A stretch of 64,000 nt of DNA from Fundicoccus ignavus (GTDB lineage: Bacteria; Bacillota; Bacilli; Lactobacillales; Aerococcaceae), in assembly GCF_009659375.1 (NCBI RefSeq), contig NZ_WJQT01000008.1, positions 1-64,000 on the forward strand, given 5' to 3'. The notes below the pieces were generated by a model, which was given only the letters and a program-made list of their open reading frames with translations, searched no databases and was not told where the DNA came from. A program made the translations under genes and the position numbers. Shown one piece after another: positions 17,823-26,521 of the stretch (position 1 is its first letter; every line of letters starts with the position of its first letter).

Positions 17823-18653
17823 ATGAGACCATTACAAAAAGAAATTATAGATGCTTTAAAAGTACAACCCAAGATTGATCCAGCAGCGGAAGTTGCGCGC
17901 AGTGTAAATTTTCTAAAAGATTATTTAATAGCTAATCCAGGCTTATCAAGTTTGGTTTTAGGGATTAGTGGAGGACAAGATTCAACATTAGCAGGTAGAC
18001 TCGCACAAATGGCTGTAGAAGCAGTGCGACAAGAGACGGGTGATAATCGTTACCAATTTATCGCAGTTCGACTACCGCATGGCGTCCAAGCTGATGAGGA
18101 CGATGCTCAAGCGGCTTTAGCTTTTATTCAAGCAGACCGTGTGATGACTGTAAATATTGAACCAGCCACAAGTGCGATCAAAGCAGCAGTTGAAGCCAAT
18201 GGTATTGTTATTAGTGACTACAACAATGGGAATATTAAAGCCCGCGAGCGCATGATTGCCCAATATGCGATTGCTGGTCAGACTGCAGGGGCAGTAATTG
18301 GAACCGATCATGCAGCCGAAGCAGTGACTGGCTTTTTCACGAAATTTGGTGATGGAGCGGCAGACGTCGTACCTTTATTCCGCTTAACGAAACAACAAGG
18401 TCGTGAGTTGTTAGCTTATTTAAATGCACCTGAGGAACTATATTTAAAAGTTCCAACAGCTGATTTAGAAGATAATAAGCCAATGCTTCCTGATGAAGTT
18501 GCTTTAGGTGTGAGTTATGAAGCGATTGATGCTTATTTAACGGGTCAAACCGTGGCAGAACATGACGCTGAAGTCATTGAGAAGTGGTATACGAAGTCTC
18601 ATCACAAACGTCACTTGCCAATTACTGTTTTTGATGATTTTTGGCGCTCTTAA
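17823..18653 (+). CDS. nadE: NAD synthetase, ammonia-dependent
   Basis: NadE amidates nicotinate adenine dinucleotide to NAD with ATP and ammonia, completing the pathway started by PncB. The 276-residue protein has the PP-loop ATP motif SGGQDST at 49-55, the stretch [19 protein letters not shown] and the KSHHKRHLP ending typical of the short, glutaminase-free form. The start at ATG 17823 has AAGGAG nearby. It sits directly behind pncB. Confidence 0.96.
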   Translation: MRPLQKEIIDALKVQPKIDPAAEVARSVNFLKDYLIANPGLSSLVLGISGGQDSTLAGRLAQMAVEAVRQETGDNRYQFIAVRLPHGVQADEDDAQAALAFIQADRVMTVNIEPATSAIKAAVEANGIVISDYNNGNIKARERMIAQYAIAGQTAGAVIGTDHAAEAVTGFFTKFGDGAADVVPLFRLTKQQGRELLAYLNAPEELYLKVPTADLEDNKPMLPDEVALGVSYEAIDAYLTGQTVAEHDAEVIEKWYTKSHHKRHLPITVFDDFWRS

Positions 18654-18682
18654 TAACGCATAAAATTAAGTAAGAAGGAGGG

Positions 18683-19711
18683 ATGCTTATTTTTCTAATT
18701 CAAACAATGTACCGTTTATTAGGAACTGCTTTATTTTCTGCTGTGCTGACGTTTAGCTTAATTAAGCTTTATCAGAAGTTCACGAATAAGCAAACGAAGC
18801 GTCAAGTCATTCCTCCATTAGGTGGTATTGCGATTTTTATTAGTTTTTGGACTGGCTTTTTTAGCCTGTTTCCCAGTTTAATGTTCAATAGTAGTCAGTG
18901 GAATGTTTTCCTAGCGTCTGGAATTATTTTGTTAACAGGCATCGTTGATGATCGATTCGTTTTGAATCCTCGGCAAAAATCGTTCGGTATTTTGTTAGCG
19001 GCGAATGTCATCTATTTTATGGCAGATATTGAATTTTCAACAGCATTGCTACCAGCTATTTCACCGAATGTATTCAATATATTGTCTTATGTGCTGACGA
19101 TTGCGTGGATCTATTTTGTAACGAATGCCATTAATTTATTGGATGGGCTCGATGGTTTAGCGAGTAGTGTATCGGTGGTAAGTTTATTGACTTTAGCCAT
19201 TACCACCTATTATTTCAGCTTATCAATTCGTATTGTCGTACTGATGATGTTGTTATTATTGGCTGCTTCCATTATAGGATTCTTACCTTTTAATTGGTTT
19301 CCGGCGCGTATTTACTTAGGGGATACGGGGGCTTTGTTTATAGGGTTTATGTATGCGACTTTGACGGTAACGAATTTAAAGAATGCGTCTTTTTTCTCGT
19401 TGATTATACCGGTCATTCTCTATATTGTGCCACTGTTTGATACATCTTATGCGATTTTTCGTCGTCTTATGACAGGTCGTTCATTAATTGAACGTGATGA
19501 GGACCATATACATCACCGGTTATTACGCTTAGGGATGAGCGAACCACAAGTTGTCTTGATTATGTTAGGGACAACGTTAGTATTTTCGATACTAGCAATT
19601 TTATCCCATGCTTATCCGCATTGGCGCAATTATATCTTAGGAGCTGTGATTTTTATCACGGCTGCAATGTTCGTAGCCATGCTTAAGTTATCAGATACCC
19701 GAAAAAAATAA
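18683..19711 (+). CDS. Undecaprenyl-phosphate GlcNAc-1-phosphate transferase (TagO/WecA/MraY family)
   Basis: This is a polytopic enzyme that moves GlcNAc-1-phosphate (or a related sugar) from UDP to undecaprenyl phosphate, starting teichoic acid or other wall-glycan synthesis. The 342-residue protein has about ten membrane segments and the family motifs PLGGIAIF, GIVDDRF, NAINLLDGLDGLA, FPARIYLGDTGAL and the loop RDEDHIHHRLLRLG. The start is unclear. ATG 18683 touches its ribosome site (AAGGAGG, 18675-18681) with almost no spacing, and the next ATG (18707) is 25 nt away. The terminator stem begins inside the last codons. Confidence 0.88.
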   Translation: MLIFLIQTMYRLLGTALFSAVLTFSLIKLYQKFTNKQTKRQVIPPLGGIAIFISFWTGFFSLFPSLMFNSSQWNVFLASGIILLTGIVDDRFVLNPRQKSFGILLAANVIYFMADIEFSTALLPAISPNVFNILSYVLTIAWIYFVTNAINLLDGLDGLASSVSVVSLLTLAITTYYFSLSIRIVVLMMLLLLAASIIGFLPFNWFPARIYLGDTGALFIGFMYATLTVTNLKNASFFSLIIPVILYIVPLFDTSYAIFRRLMTGRSLIERDEDHIHHRLLRLGMSEPQVVLIMLGTTLVFSILAILSHAYPHWRNYILGAVIFITAAMFVAMLKLSDTRKK

Positions 19712-19724
19712 GGGTATCTTTTTT
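19693..19724 (+). terminator. Intrinsic terminator overlapping the 3' end of the TagO/WecA-type gene
   Basis: AGATACCC (19693-19700) pairs exactly with GGGTATCT (19712-19719), followed by T residues. The left arm lies inside the coding region. Confidence 0.85.
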
Positions 19725-19727
19725 GAT

Positions 19728-19995
19728 TTGTCGAGCTTCATGCTTTGCTCAGTTTGTTGTTTTCCAAGGAGGTGGTCGCTTCCAAATCCTTCGCTGGCGT
19801 TTGTCTTTTCCAGCTAAATCGGCTAGGTTGTGACTAATTCGCTATGCTCAAAGTCACAGCAAGCGCCCTGTGTACGGCTTTGGAAAACAAGCCGCTAAGC
19901 TACGTTAAGTATTGCAACAAAAGTCAGTGCTAAAATTAAGTTAAAATTGCTAATTGGAATTTAAAAACCTCGGACGAGTCTGAGGTATTTAATAT
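19728..19995 (+). repeat. Element A, copy 5 (near complete)
   Basis: It starts a few nt after the terminator T-run. It has the left arm GTTGTTTTCCAAGGAGGTGG, the middle CAGCTAAATCGGCTAGG, an apical stem GTTGTGAC/GTCACAGC, the right arm GGCTTTGGAAAACAAG and the final hairpin CCTCGGAC/GTCTGAGG (19968-19985). The right side of the middle stem is shortened. Confidence 0.85.
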
Positions 19996-20132
19996 TATAA
20001 GAGATTAATCATTTAGTTCCAATGTACTTTTCACACCGTTTTGAAAATCATCAATATGAGCCGAGTTTTATGGACTAATTAGAATAATCCAAGAATAAGG
20101 TCGAGCAATTCTTACTTAGCTAGTCATACCAA

Positions 20133-20260
20133 TTCAATGTTTAAACTCGCAGTTTGAGTTTGAACATTGAGTGCTTCAATCATCAAACTCAGAAGCCGAG
20201 TTAACACATTGAAAGAGAATTATCATCTTAAGGCGAAATGCAATTCATGTTCTGACAAAT
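20133..20260 (+). repeat. Element B, single copy
   Basis: CAATGTTTAAACTC (20135-20148) pairs with GAGTTTGAACATTG (20156-20169), then GTGCTTCAATCATCAAACTC and a second small hairpin AACTC..GAGTT. It matches the first two thirds of the 177-bp units at 56.6-57.4 kb. It lies about 140 bp behind element A copy 5. The rest of this gap (20261-20363) shows only the start region of the next gene. Confidence 0.85.
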
Positions 20261-20363
20261 ATTTCTCGAAATCTCAATAATAAACTTGTTCATATTCAGT
20301 TATTTTTATTTGCTACAATGATTTAAGATTATGGCTTAGAAATTAAGATGAGGGATGTAAAAA

Positions 20364-21233
20364 ATGAAAACAGCAATTATTGTAGATAGTACGGCTAGCT
20401 TGGCAGAAGATTTGGCAAATCATCCTGATATTTACCAAATAAATTTACTGGTTACTTATGCGAATGGTGATGTGATTACCGATACGACTGATCCAGTGGT
20501 ATTGAAGGAGTTTTATTACCGTATTACGAAGGATAAAGAATTACCGAAAACCTCTCAACCAGAACCGGTCCATCTGTATAAATTATTGAAAGAAGTAGTT
20601 GATAAAGGCTATCAATCAGTAATTTGTATCCATTTATCGGATAAAATAAGCGGAACATTCAAAACGAGTTCAATGATTACAGATGAGTTCAGAGATGCTT
20701 TGAACATTTATATGATTGACTCAAAAGGAACTTCTTTTGTCATCGAGAGCATGGTTAAACAAACGCTCCATATGTTAGAAAAAGGATTATCTGGCGAAGT
20801 TATCCAAGCGAAATTAGAGTGGTTGGCGGATAATTCTACGATTTATGTGATGTTTGAAAACCTAGAAAATTTAGTCAAAGGTGGCCGGTTAGGCACAATC
20901 AGTGCCTTTCTAGGGACTGCATTGAGAATTAAGCCAATTGTTGTCTTTGACCAAGGTGAAGTAAAGGTTTTTGAAAAAGTACGTGCTACTAAAAAAGTTG
21001 TGCGTCGTTGGCAAGAATTAGTGAGAGAAGCAGTTAAAGACTATCCAAATGGCATAGACATAGTGTTTGCTCATGGCGATGCTGAGACAGAAATCATTGA
21101 AATTAAAGAATTGATTCAGGCGGAGTTTCCGCAGTTCGAATACCGTGTTGGTTATCTAACACCTGTTTTAGGTGTTCATGGTGGGAAAGGCTGCAAAGGT
21201 ATGGGATTAATTCCCAAGGTGACATTAGATTAA
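20364..21233 (+). CDS. DegV family fatty-acid-binding protein
   Basis: DegV-type (FakB-like) proteins bind fatty acids; in Gram-positives some present them to the FakA kinase for phospholipid synthesis. The 289-residue protein has the N-terminal VDSTASL near residue 8, the HLSDKISGTFKTS loop and the ENLENLVKGGRLG segment with the family's Arg/Gly ligand contacts, and ends in GGKGCKGMGLIP. No fakA gene is in the window. A second DegV gene follows at 23155 with the same organisation and clear similarity, so this is a paralogous pair separated by yigZ and a nucleoside hydrolase. Confidence 0.9.
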   Translation: MKTAIIVDSTASLAEDLANHPDIYQINLLVTYANGDVITDTTDPVVLKEFYYRITKDKELPKTSQPEPVHLYKLLKEVVDKGYQSVICIHLSDKISGTFKTSSMITDEFRDALNIYMIDSKGTSFVIESMVKQTLHMLEKGLSGEVIQAKLEWLADNSTIYVMFENLENLVKGGRLGTISAFLGTALRIKPIVVFDQGEVKVFEKVRATKKVVRRWQELVREAVKDYPNGIDIVFAHGDAETEIIEIKELIQAEFPQFEYRVGYLTPVLGVHGGKGCKGMGLIPKVTLD

Positions 21234-21240
21234 ATCGCAA

Positions 21241-21283
21241 AAAAGCAGATGATTCAACCTTAAGTTAAATTATCTGCTTTTTA
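21241..21283 (+). terminator. Intrinsic terminator after degV
   Basis: AAAAGCAGATGATT (21241-21254) pairs with AATTATCTGCTTTT (21267-21280), followed by T. Confidence 0.85.
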
Positions 21284-21308
21284 TTTGCTGATGTATTTTG
21301 ATTGGATT

Positions 21309-21947
21309 TTAACGGACTGGCAAGTTAACAGTCTGTTCGCCCAGCTCTGTCCAACTTAACTGACCACTAAAACGGTTTGTTAGTTCATCGTGAACCTCAG
21401 TGACAGCTTCTAAATTTATGGCTAAATTAAAGGTAACTGTATCGGTATAAACCTTGTCCTTGAGGGTAATCGGCAGTTCAGTTTGACTCATATAATAAGT
21501 AAAACTATCCATTTGGTCATAACGTAATTCAACATTAACCATCATTTGATTAATATTCTTAATAATCGTGGCCTCTTTTAAAGCTTCGCTGACAGCATTA
21601 CTATATGCGCGAATCAAGCCGCCACTACCTAATTTAACCCCGCCAAAATATCGAACAACGACGGCCATTACATAGGTTAGATTTTCTTGTTTTAATACTT
21701 CTAGCATAGGTACACCGGCAGTGCCAGCTGGTTCACCATCATCACTCATCCTTTGAATCATGGAGTCATCGCCAAGAATAAAAGCTTGGCAATGATGGGT
21801 TGCTTTATAATGTTCTTTTCGAATCGCTGCTAATTCTTCTTGGAAGTCAGCTTCGCTTTCAATTGGTATTAAATAAGTCAAAAAACGTGATTTCTTAATT
21901 TCAATTTCGTGGATGAGTGGGGCCTCAATACTATAATAATTAACCAT
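21309..21947 (-). CDS. yigZ: YigZ/IMPACT family protein
   Basis: The 212-residue protein belongs to UPF0029 (YigZ, IMPACT-like), whose biochemical role in bacteria is not settled. The N-terminal domain shows EIKKSRFLTYLIPIESEADF, then HHCQAFIL, SDDGEPAGTAGVPMLEVL and VVVRYFGGVKLGSGGLIRAY, all diagnostic. The C-terminal 60 residues form a second small domain with a ferredoxin-like pattern. It is a single-gene unit on the minus strand between two plus-strand genes. Confidence 0.92.
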   Translation of the reverse strand: MVNYYSIEAPLIHEIEIKKSRFLTYLIPIESEADFQEELAAIRKEHYKATHHCQAFILGDDSMIQRMSDDGEPAGTAGVPMLEVLKQENLTYVMAVVVRYFGGVKLGSGGLIRAYSNAVSEALKEATIIKNINQMMVNVELRYDQMDSFTYYMSQTELPITLKDKVYTDTVTFNLAINLEAVTEVHDELTNRFSGQLSWTELGEQTVNLPVR

Positions 21948-22081
21948 GTAGCTACATCTCCTTACTTGCGAACTATCTGATTCATTGTAGCATGTAAGTT
22001 AAGATAATTCATCGCCTTCGACATTAATCTTGAGTATAATAAAAGCTGTGAGACTAAAGCGATTGAAAAGGAGCAACTAAA

Positions 22082-23086
22082 ATGAACAAACGTAAGGTAA
22101 TTATTGATACGGATCCAGGTATCGATGATGCTTTAGCCATTATTGCGGCATTGAAGCATCCGGATTTAGAAGTATTAGGTTTAACCTCAGTAGCAGGAAA
22201 CAAAGGGATTCAATTTACTACAGATAACGCAGCGCGTGTGTTGACGTACTTTGACAGTGGGGTAAAGGTTTATCGCGGTGCCACAAATGATTATCTGTCA
22301 CTTAAAGCAGGTGCTGGTGAAAGAGCAGATGAGGCTGGTTTTGTTCATGGTGCGACTGGTTTGGGTTCAGTGGATTTACCGATTAATTCGGATGTGTATG
22401 CTGATCAGAATGCGATTGATTTTATTCTTGAGACAATCCAGGCTAACCCAGGCGAAGTAGATATTATCGCACTAGGCCCTTTAACGAATTTGGCTTTATG
22501 TGTTGAAAAAGATTTAGAGACGATGAAGCAAGTGCGCTCGATTCATAGTATGGGTGGAGGCGTGCACCGTGGTAACCGTTCGCCTGTGGCGGAGTTTAAT
22601 TATTGGTTTGATCCAACAGCTGTTGATTTAGTGTTTACAGAGTTGGGACCGCATGCGCCGATTTGGATGATTGGTTTAGATGTGACACATCAAGGGATTA
22701 TTGATATGAATGATCTGACTTTTATGAAGATGGCCGGTGGAGAATTAGGTGAAATGCTTTATGAGATGATGCAATTTTATGTGAATACTTATTGGCATCA
22801 AAATGGTTATATGGGTGCGGTTATCCATGATTTAATGGCTGTAATTGGCTATATTTATCCAGATATGTATTCTGAAATCTACCATGCCAACTTACGCTGT
22901 GTGTCGGATAGTGAGTTGGCAAAAGGGCAATGTATTGTTGATTTGCATGATCAATTCAAGTGGGAGAAAAATGCTTATGTGCCGATGAAGGCGGATATTG
23001 CGTTTTATAAGGAGCAAACGATGGCTATTTTATTTGGAGATGAGGCTGCTGAAGATTATAAAAAACGCGTAAAGTCTCTGGGATAA
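22082..23086 (+). CDS. Nucleoside hydrolase (inosine-uridine preferring family)
   Basis: The enzyme hydrolyses ribonucleosides to ribose and base for salvage. The N-terminal IIDTDPGIDDALAI carries the calcium-binding Asp cluster near residues 9-16; the conserved ALGPLTNLALCVEKD and the later VIHDLMAVIGYIYPD carry the other metal and sugar contacts. The length of 334 residues is normal. Start ATG 22082 follows AAAAGGAG. A TATAAT box lies near 22035. Exact base preference cannot be told. Confidence 0.9.
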   Translation: MNKRKVIIDTDPGIDDALAIIAALKHPDLEVLGLTSVAGNKGIQFTTDNAARVLTYFDSGVKVYRGATNDYLSLKAGAGERADEAGFVHGATGLGSVDLPINSDVYADQNAIDFILETIQANPGEVDIIALGPLTNLALCVEKDLETMKQVRSIHSMGGGVHRGNRSPVAEFNYWFDPTAVDLVFTELGPHAPIWMIGLDVTHQGIIDMNDLTFMKMAGGELGEMLYEMMQFYVNTYWHQNGYMGAVIHDLMAVIGYIYPDMYSEIYHANLRCVSDSELAKGQCIVDLHDQFKWEKNAYVPMKADIAFYKEQTMAILFGDEAAEDYKKRVKSLG

Positions 23087-23154
23087 GAAGACATTTTGAA
23101 AGGTGTTTGATATAATTTGACTACTATTATTAACTATTATGAAAGGAAAGTGTG

Positions 23155-24024
23155 ATGAAAACAGCATTTATTATTGATAGTACGGCCTACTTAAGTGGTA
23201 AAACTGCCCATCATCCGGATGTTTATCGGGTTAATTTGACGGTAAACTTTAGTGATGGCACTCTTGGCGAAGATGCTCAGGATTTGGCGGCCCAGCATAT
23301 TTTTTATGAACGTTTAAAAACGGAAGTATCCATTCCTACAACCTCTCAACCTACGCCCGCTGTTTATTACGAGGTGATGGACAACATTATCGCTAAAGGT
23401 TATGAAGCAGTCATTGCGATTCACTTATCCGCAGGGATTAGTGGAACCTATCAAACTTCAAATATGGTTTTAAGTGAGTATGCGGATCGTATTAAATTAT
23501 TCTGCTTGAATAGTAAAGCCGCTTCGGTTGTTATGGAAAGTTTATTAGAACAGGCGATGGATTTGTTAGACGCTGGTTTAACGCCTGAAGTGGTGTTTGA
23601 AAAGCTACAATGGGTTGCCGATAACAGTCATATTTATTTAATGGTTGAAGATTTGGATAACCTTGTCAAAGGTGGTCGTCTTAATGCAACCGGCGCGTTA
23701 GTCGGAGGCTTATTGAAAATTCGTCCTGTATTATTTTTCGATGAAGAAGGAAAAATTGTTCTTTTTGAAAAAGTCCGTACGAATAAGAAAGTTTATCAGC
23801 GTTGGATAGAAATTGCCAAGGAACGTCAGGCTTTGTTTCCAGACGGTATTAAAATTTCATTTGCTCACTCAGATGCCTTAGAAGAAATTCAGAGTGTGCG
23901 CGAATTATTTGCAAAAGAATTACCTACAATTGATTATCATATTTCGGGTCTTGGTCCTGTTGTTGGTGCCCATACTGGTGCCGGATCAAAAGGCTGTGCG
24001 ATTATTCCAATCGCCAAACCGTAA
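23155..24024 (+). CDS. DegV family fatty-acid-binding protein (second copy)
   Basis: This 289-residue protein parallels the one at 20364 along its length: FIIDSTAYL, TTSQPTPAVYYEV, IHLSAGISGTYQTS, EDLDNLVKGGRLN and GAGSKGCAIIP. It probably binds a fatty acid of different chain type, since FakB paralogues often differ in that. Start ATG 23155 follows AAGGAAAG (23143-23150); a GTG directly before it at 23152 has poorer spacing. A TATAAT-like box lies near 23111. Confidence 0.9.
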   Translation: MKTAFIIDSTAYLSGKTAHHPDVYRVNLTVNFSDGTLGEDAQDLAAQHIFYERLKTEVSIPTTSQPTPAVYYEVMDNIIAKGYEAVIAIHLSAGISGTYQTSNMVLSEYADRIKLFCLNSKAASVVMESLLEQAMDLLDAGLTPEVVFEKLQWVADNSHIYLMVEDLDNLVKGGRLNATGALVGGLLKIRPVLFFDEEGKIVLFEKVRTNKKVYQRWIEIAKERQALFPDGIKISFAHSDALEEIQSVRELFAKELPTIDYHISGLGPVVGAHTGAGSKGCAIIPIAKP

Positions 24025-24059
24025 GTTATTATTGAAATTATTATTATATTTTATTTTAA

Positions 24060-24081
24060 AGTCGCGCAAGCGGCTTTTTTT
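24060..24081 (+). terminator. Intrinsic terminator after second degV
   Basis: AGTCGC (24060-24065), loop GCAA, GCGGCT (24070-24075), followed by seven T. Confidence 0.9.
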
Positions 24082-24084
24082 CGT

Positions 24085-24390
24085 GATAAAAGGCTTTTAA
24101 GTTTGGGAGTGCTTTAATAGCTTTTGAGCTTCGCTCAGCTTATTGTTTATCTAAGGCGGTGGTCGCTTTCAAAGCCTCACTGAAGTTCGTGCTTTTCCAG
24201 CTCAATCGGCTAGGCTCTGTCTACTTCGCTTTGCTCATAGTCAGAGCAAGCTACGCCGATTGCCCTTTGTACCGCTTTAGAAAACAAGTCGCTGAGCTAC
24301 GCTTAGTATCTCAATAGAAGTAACGCTGTGTTATCAAGCTAAGACTGCTAAAAATAATTTGAAAGTCATCGAAATCGTCCGAAGTTTTCT
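24085..24390 (+). repeat. Element A, copy 6 (complete; first of a tandem pair)
   Basis: The left arm GCTTCGCTCAGCTTATTG, the middle CAATCGGC/GCCGATTG, an apical stem GCTCTG/CAGAGC and the right arm CAAGTCGCTGAGCTACGC are all present. The apical stem differs from copy 3 on both sides in a pairing-preserving way. The same sequence restarts 311 bp on. Confidence 0.88.
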
Positions 24391-24395
24391 CACGT

Positions 24396-24665
24396 GATAA
24401 AAGGCTTTTAAGTTTGGGAGTGCTTTAATAGCTTTTGATATGCTCAGCTTATTGTTTTCCAAGGCGGTGTCGCTTTCAAAGCCTCACTGAAGTTCGTGCT
24501 TTTCCAGCTCAATCGGCTAGGCTCTGTCTACTTCGCTTTGCCCAAAGCCACACCAAGCCATTATATAATAGCGATGCCTTGCCCTTTATACCACTATGGC
24601 AAACAAGTCGCTAAGTTACGCATAGTTTTTCAATAAAAGAAACGCTGTATTATCCTGCTAAAGCG
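24396..24665 (+). repeat. Element A, copy 7 (tandem, mosaic)
   Basis: It repeats copy 6 from GATAAAAGGCTTTTAAGTTT on, at a distance of 311 bp. The left apical strand is GGCTCTG as in copy 6, but the right one reads CCACACC as in the copy 3 type, so the apical stem no longer pairs well. This looks like a recombinant of two subtypes. The remaining 24666-24838 holds only a promoter. Confidence 0.85.
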
Positions 24666-24781
24666 ATGAACTGTTTTGAAAAAAACAAAAGGTTTTCTGG
24701 GTGGGTTTGAGTATTTTGCTATGTGAGAATTTGAGAGTTTTAATCTGATTACTGACAGGGTCTTCATTTACAAAACACACT

Positions 24782-24810
24782 TTCAAATAACCACTTGAAT
24801 ATGATATAAT
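24782..24810 (+). promoter_or_regulatory. Promoter of the flavin operon
   Basis: TTCAAA (24782-24787), 17-bp spacer, TATAAT (24805-24810) with an extended -10 TG at 24802-24803. The first gene starts 29 bp on. Confidence 0.55.
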
Positions 24811-24838
24811 GACTTTAAATGCCAAAGGAGTGTGAGAA

Positions 24839-25915
24839 ATGAAAGCCAATCCACATGTTTTACCTAAATTTGATCTAAGTAATGGTCTTGAATTTGGCCT
24901 CTATACGCTTGGTGAACATGTGCCGGATCCACATACTGACAAACAGATTTCAGCTCAAGAGCGTATTAAACAAATGATTGAAATGGCTCAGTTAGCTGAA
25001 CAAGCTGGCATGGATATCTTTCAATTAGGGGAATCTCATCAAGAATATTTCGTATCACAAGCACATTTAGTGATTCTTGCTGCGATTGCGCAGGCGACCT
25101 CAACAATAAAATTAGGAACGTCAGCTACCATTATTAGCACTTCTGACCCAGTGCGAGTTTTCGAAGATGCTGCAACGATTGACTTACTATCGAACGGACG
25201 GATGGAAATAGCGGCAGGACGAGCTTCGAGGACAGGTTTATATGATTTATTGGGCTATAACCGTGAAGATTATGAAGAATTATTTGAAGAGAAATTTGAA
25301 CTACTATTGAAAATTAATGAAACGGAACGCGTGAACTGGTCAGGAAAGTTTCGTCCACCCCTCAAGGATGCAAATATATTGCCACGTCCACATAACGATA
25401 AGAAAGGTTTGCCAATCTGGCGAGCGGTTGGGAATTCAGCTGCCTCGGCGCAAAAGGCTGGCACATTAGGCGTGCCAATTTATCAAGCCCATCTTGGTGG
25501 TGCAGCATCGGTCTACCAAAGTCGTATCCGCCAGTTTAGGCAAGCGGCAACAGAGGCTGGCTTTGATGCGAAGGCAATACCTGTGACGACGGGCGGTTTC
25601 TTCTACGTCAGACAGAATACACTGGATGCTTACCGTGAATACTATCCTCACATCAACGAAGGTATGAAGTGCACCAATGGTTATGGCTTCCCTAAAAACG
25701 CATTTGCACAAGGGCAAGATGTCCGTAGCATTGTAAATGTTGGTGATCCAGAATTAGTCATTGAAAAACTCTTACAACAACATGAGTTATTTCAACATCA
25801 ACGGTACGTGGCACAAATCGATTCAGGTGGAGTCAGTATGGACAACATTAAACGCACCATTGATATTATTGGTAATAAAATATTACCCAAAGTTAAACAC
25901 TATACGAGAAAATAA
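24839..25915 (+). CDS. Luciferase-like (LLM class) flavin-dependent oxidoreductase
   Basis: The 358-residue protein is a TIM-barrel flavin oxidoreductase of the bacterial luciferase superfamily, using reduced FMN supplied by a partner reductase. Landmarks are GLYTLGEHVPDPHT, FQLGESHQEYFVSQAHLVIL, STSDPVRVFEDAATIDLLSN and GRMEIAAGRAS. The substrate is not known. It heads a three-gene operon: an FMN reductase begins 20 bp after its stop and a short peptide gene follows. The ATG at 24839 follows AAAGGAG. It resembles monooxygenases that are paired with dedicated FMN reductases; a role in peptide modification or in sulfur or detoxification chemistry is open. Confidence 0.9.
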   Translation: MKANPHVLPKFDLSNGLEFGLYTLGEHVPDPHTDKQISAQERIKQMIEMAQLAEQAGMDIFQLGESHQEYFVSQAHLVILAAIAQATSTIKLGTSATIISTSDPVRVFEDAATIDLLSNGRMEIAAGRASRTGLYDLLGYNREDYEELFEEKFELLLKINETERVNWSGKFRPPLKDANILPRPHNDKKGLPIWRAVGNSAASAQKAGTLGVPIYQAHLGGAASVYQSRIRQFRQAATEAGFDAKAIPVTTGGFFYVRQNTLDAYREYYPHINEGMKCTNGYGFPKNAFAQGQDVRSIVNVGDPELVIEKLLQQHELFQHQRYVAQIDSGGVSMDNIKRTIDIIGNKILPKVKHYTRK

Positions 25916-25935
25916 ACTTAAAAGGAGCAAACAGT

Positions 25936-26502
25936 TTGAAAATATTAGTACTATCAGCTTCAAATGTAGGCAACAAAACAGGTATTGTTACTCAAAAAGC
26001 TTACGAGATGTTACAAGCAAAACACTCAGAACATGACTTAACTTACTTAAATTTAAAAGATAAAGAACTTATCTTTAGTGATGGTCGTCATTATTTAGAC
26101 TACACAGGAGATACTTTAGAAGTGACACAAGCGGTCATGGCGGCGGATGTGATTATCCTAGGCACGCCAATTTTTCAAGCATCTATTCCAGGAGTACTAA
26201 AGAATTTATTTGACCTACTCCCGCAAAATGCTTTGCTAGATAAAACGGTCAGTATGATTGTTACAGCTGGATCAGACAAGCACTTCTTAGTGGCTGAACA
26301 ACAATTGAAACCAATTTTGGCCTATATGAAGGCCAATGTTTTACAAAATTATGTTTTTGTACGTGATATCGATTTTGGCTTAGATAGCATTGAAAATGAT
26401 GACATTTATTTCCGTCTTGATACACTGGTGGAAGATACGGTTATGTTGGGCAAGACGTATCAAGAAGTATTACAAGCAAAAGAAGCAGCATTTGGTTTTT
26501 AA
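25936..26502 (+). CDS. NAD(P)H-dependent FMN reductase
   Basis: The 188-residue flavodoxin-fold protein probably reduces FMN for the luciferase-like enzyme encoded just upstream. It shows the N-terminal LSASNVGNKTGIV phosphate-binding loop, the ILGTPIFQASIPGVLKNLFD segment and GSDKHFLVAEQQLKPIL, all usual for the NADPH-dependent FMN reductase family. The start is TTG 25936 behind AAAGGAG (25921-25927). It lies between the monooxygenase gene and a 58-codon gene, all in one transcript ending at 26748. Confidence 0.88.
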   Translation: MKILVLSASNVGNKTGIVTQKAYEMLQAKHSEHDLTYLNLKDKELIFSDGRHYLDYTGDTLEVTQAVMAADVIILGTPIFQASIPGVLKNLFDLLPQNALLDKTVSMIVTAGSDKHFLVAEQQLKPILAYMKANVLQNYVFVRDIDFGLDSIENDDIYFRLDTLVEDTVMLGKTYQEVLQAKEAAFGF

Positions 26503-26521
26503 ACAGGAGGAGACTTAGTCT

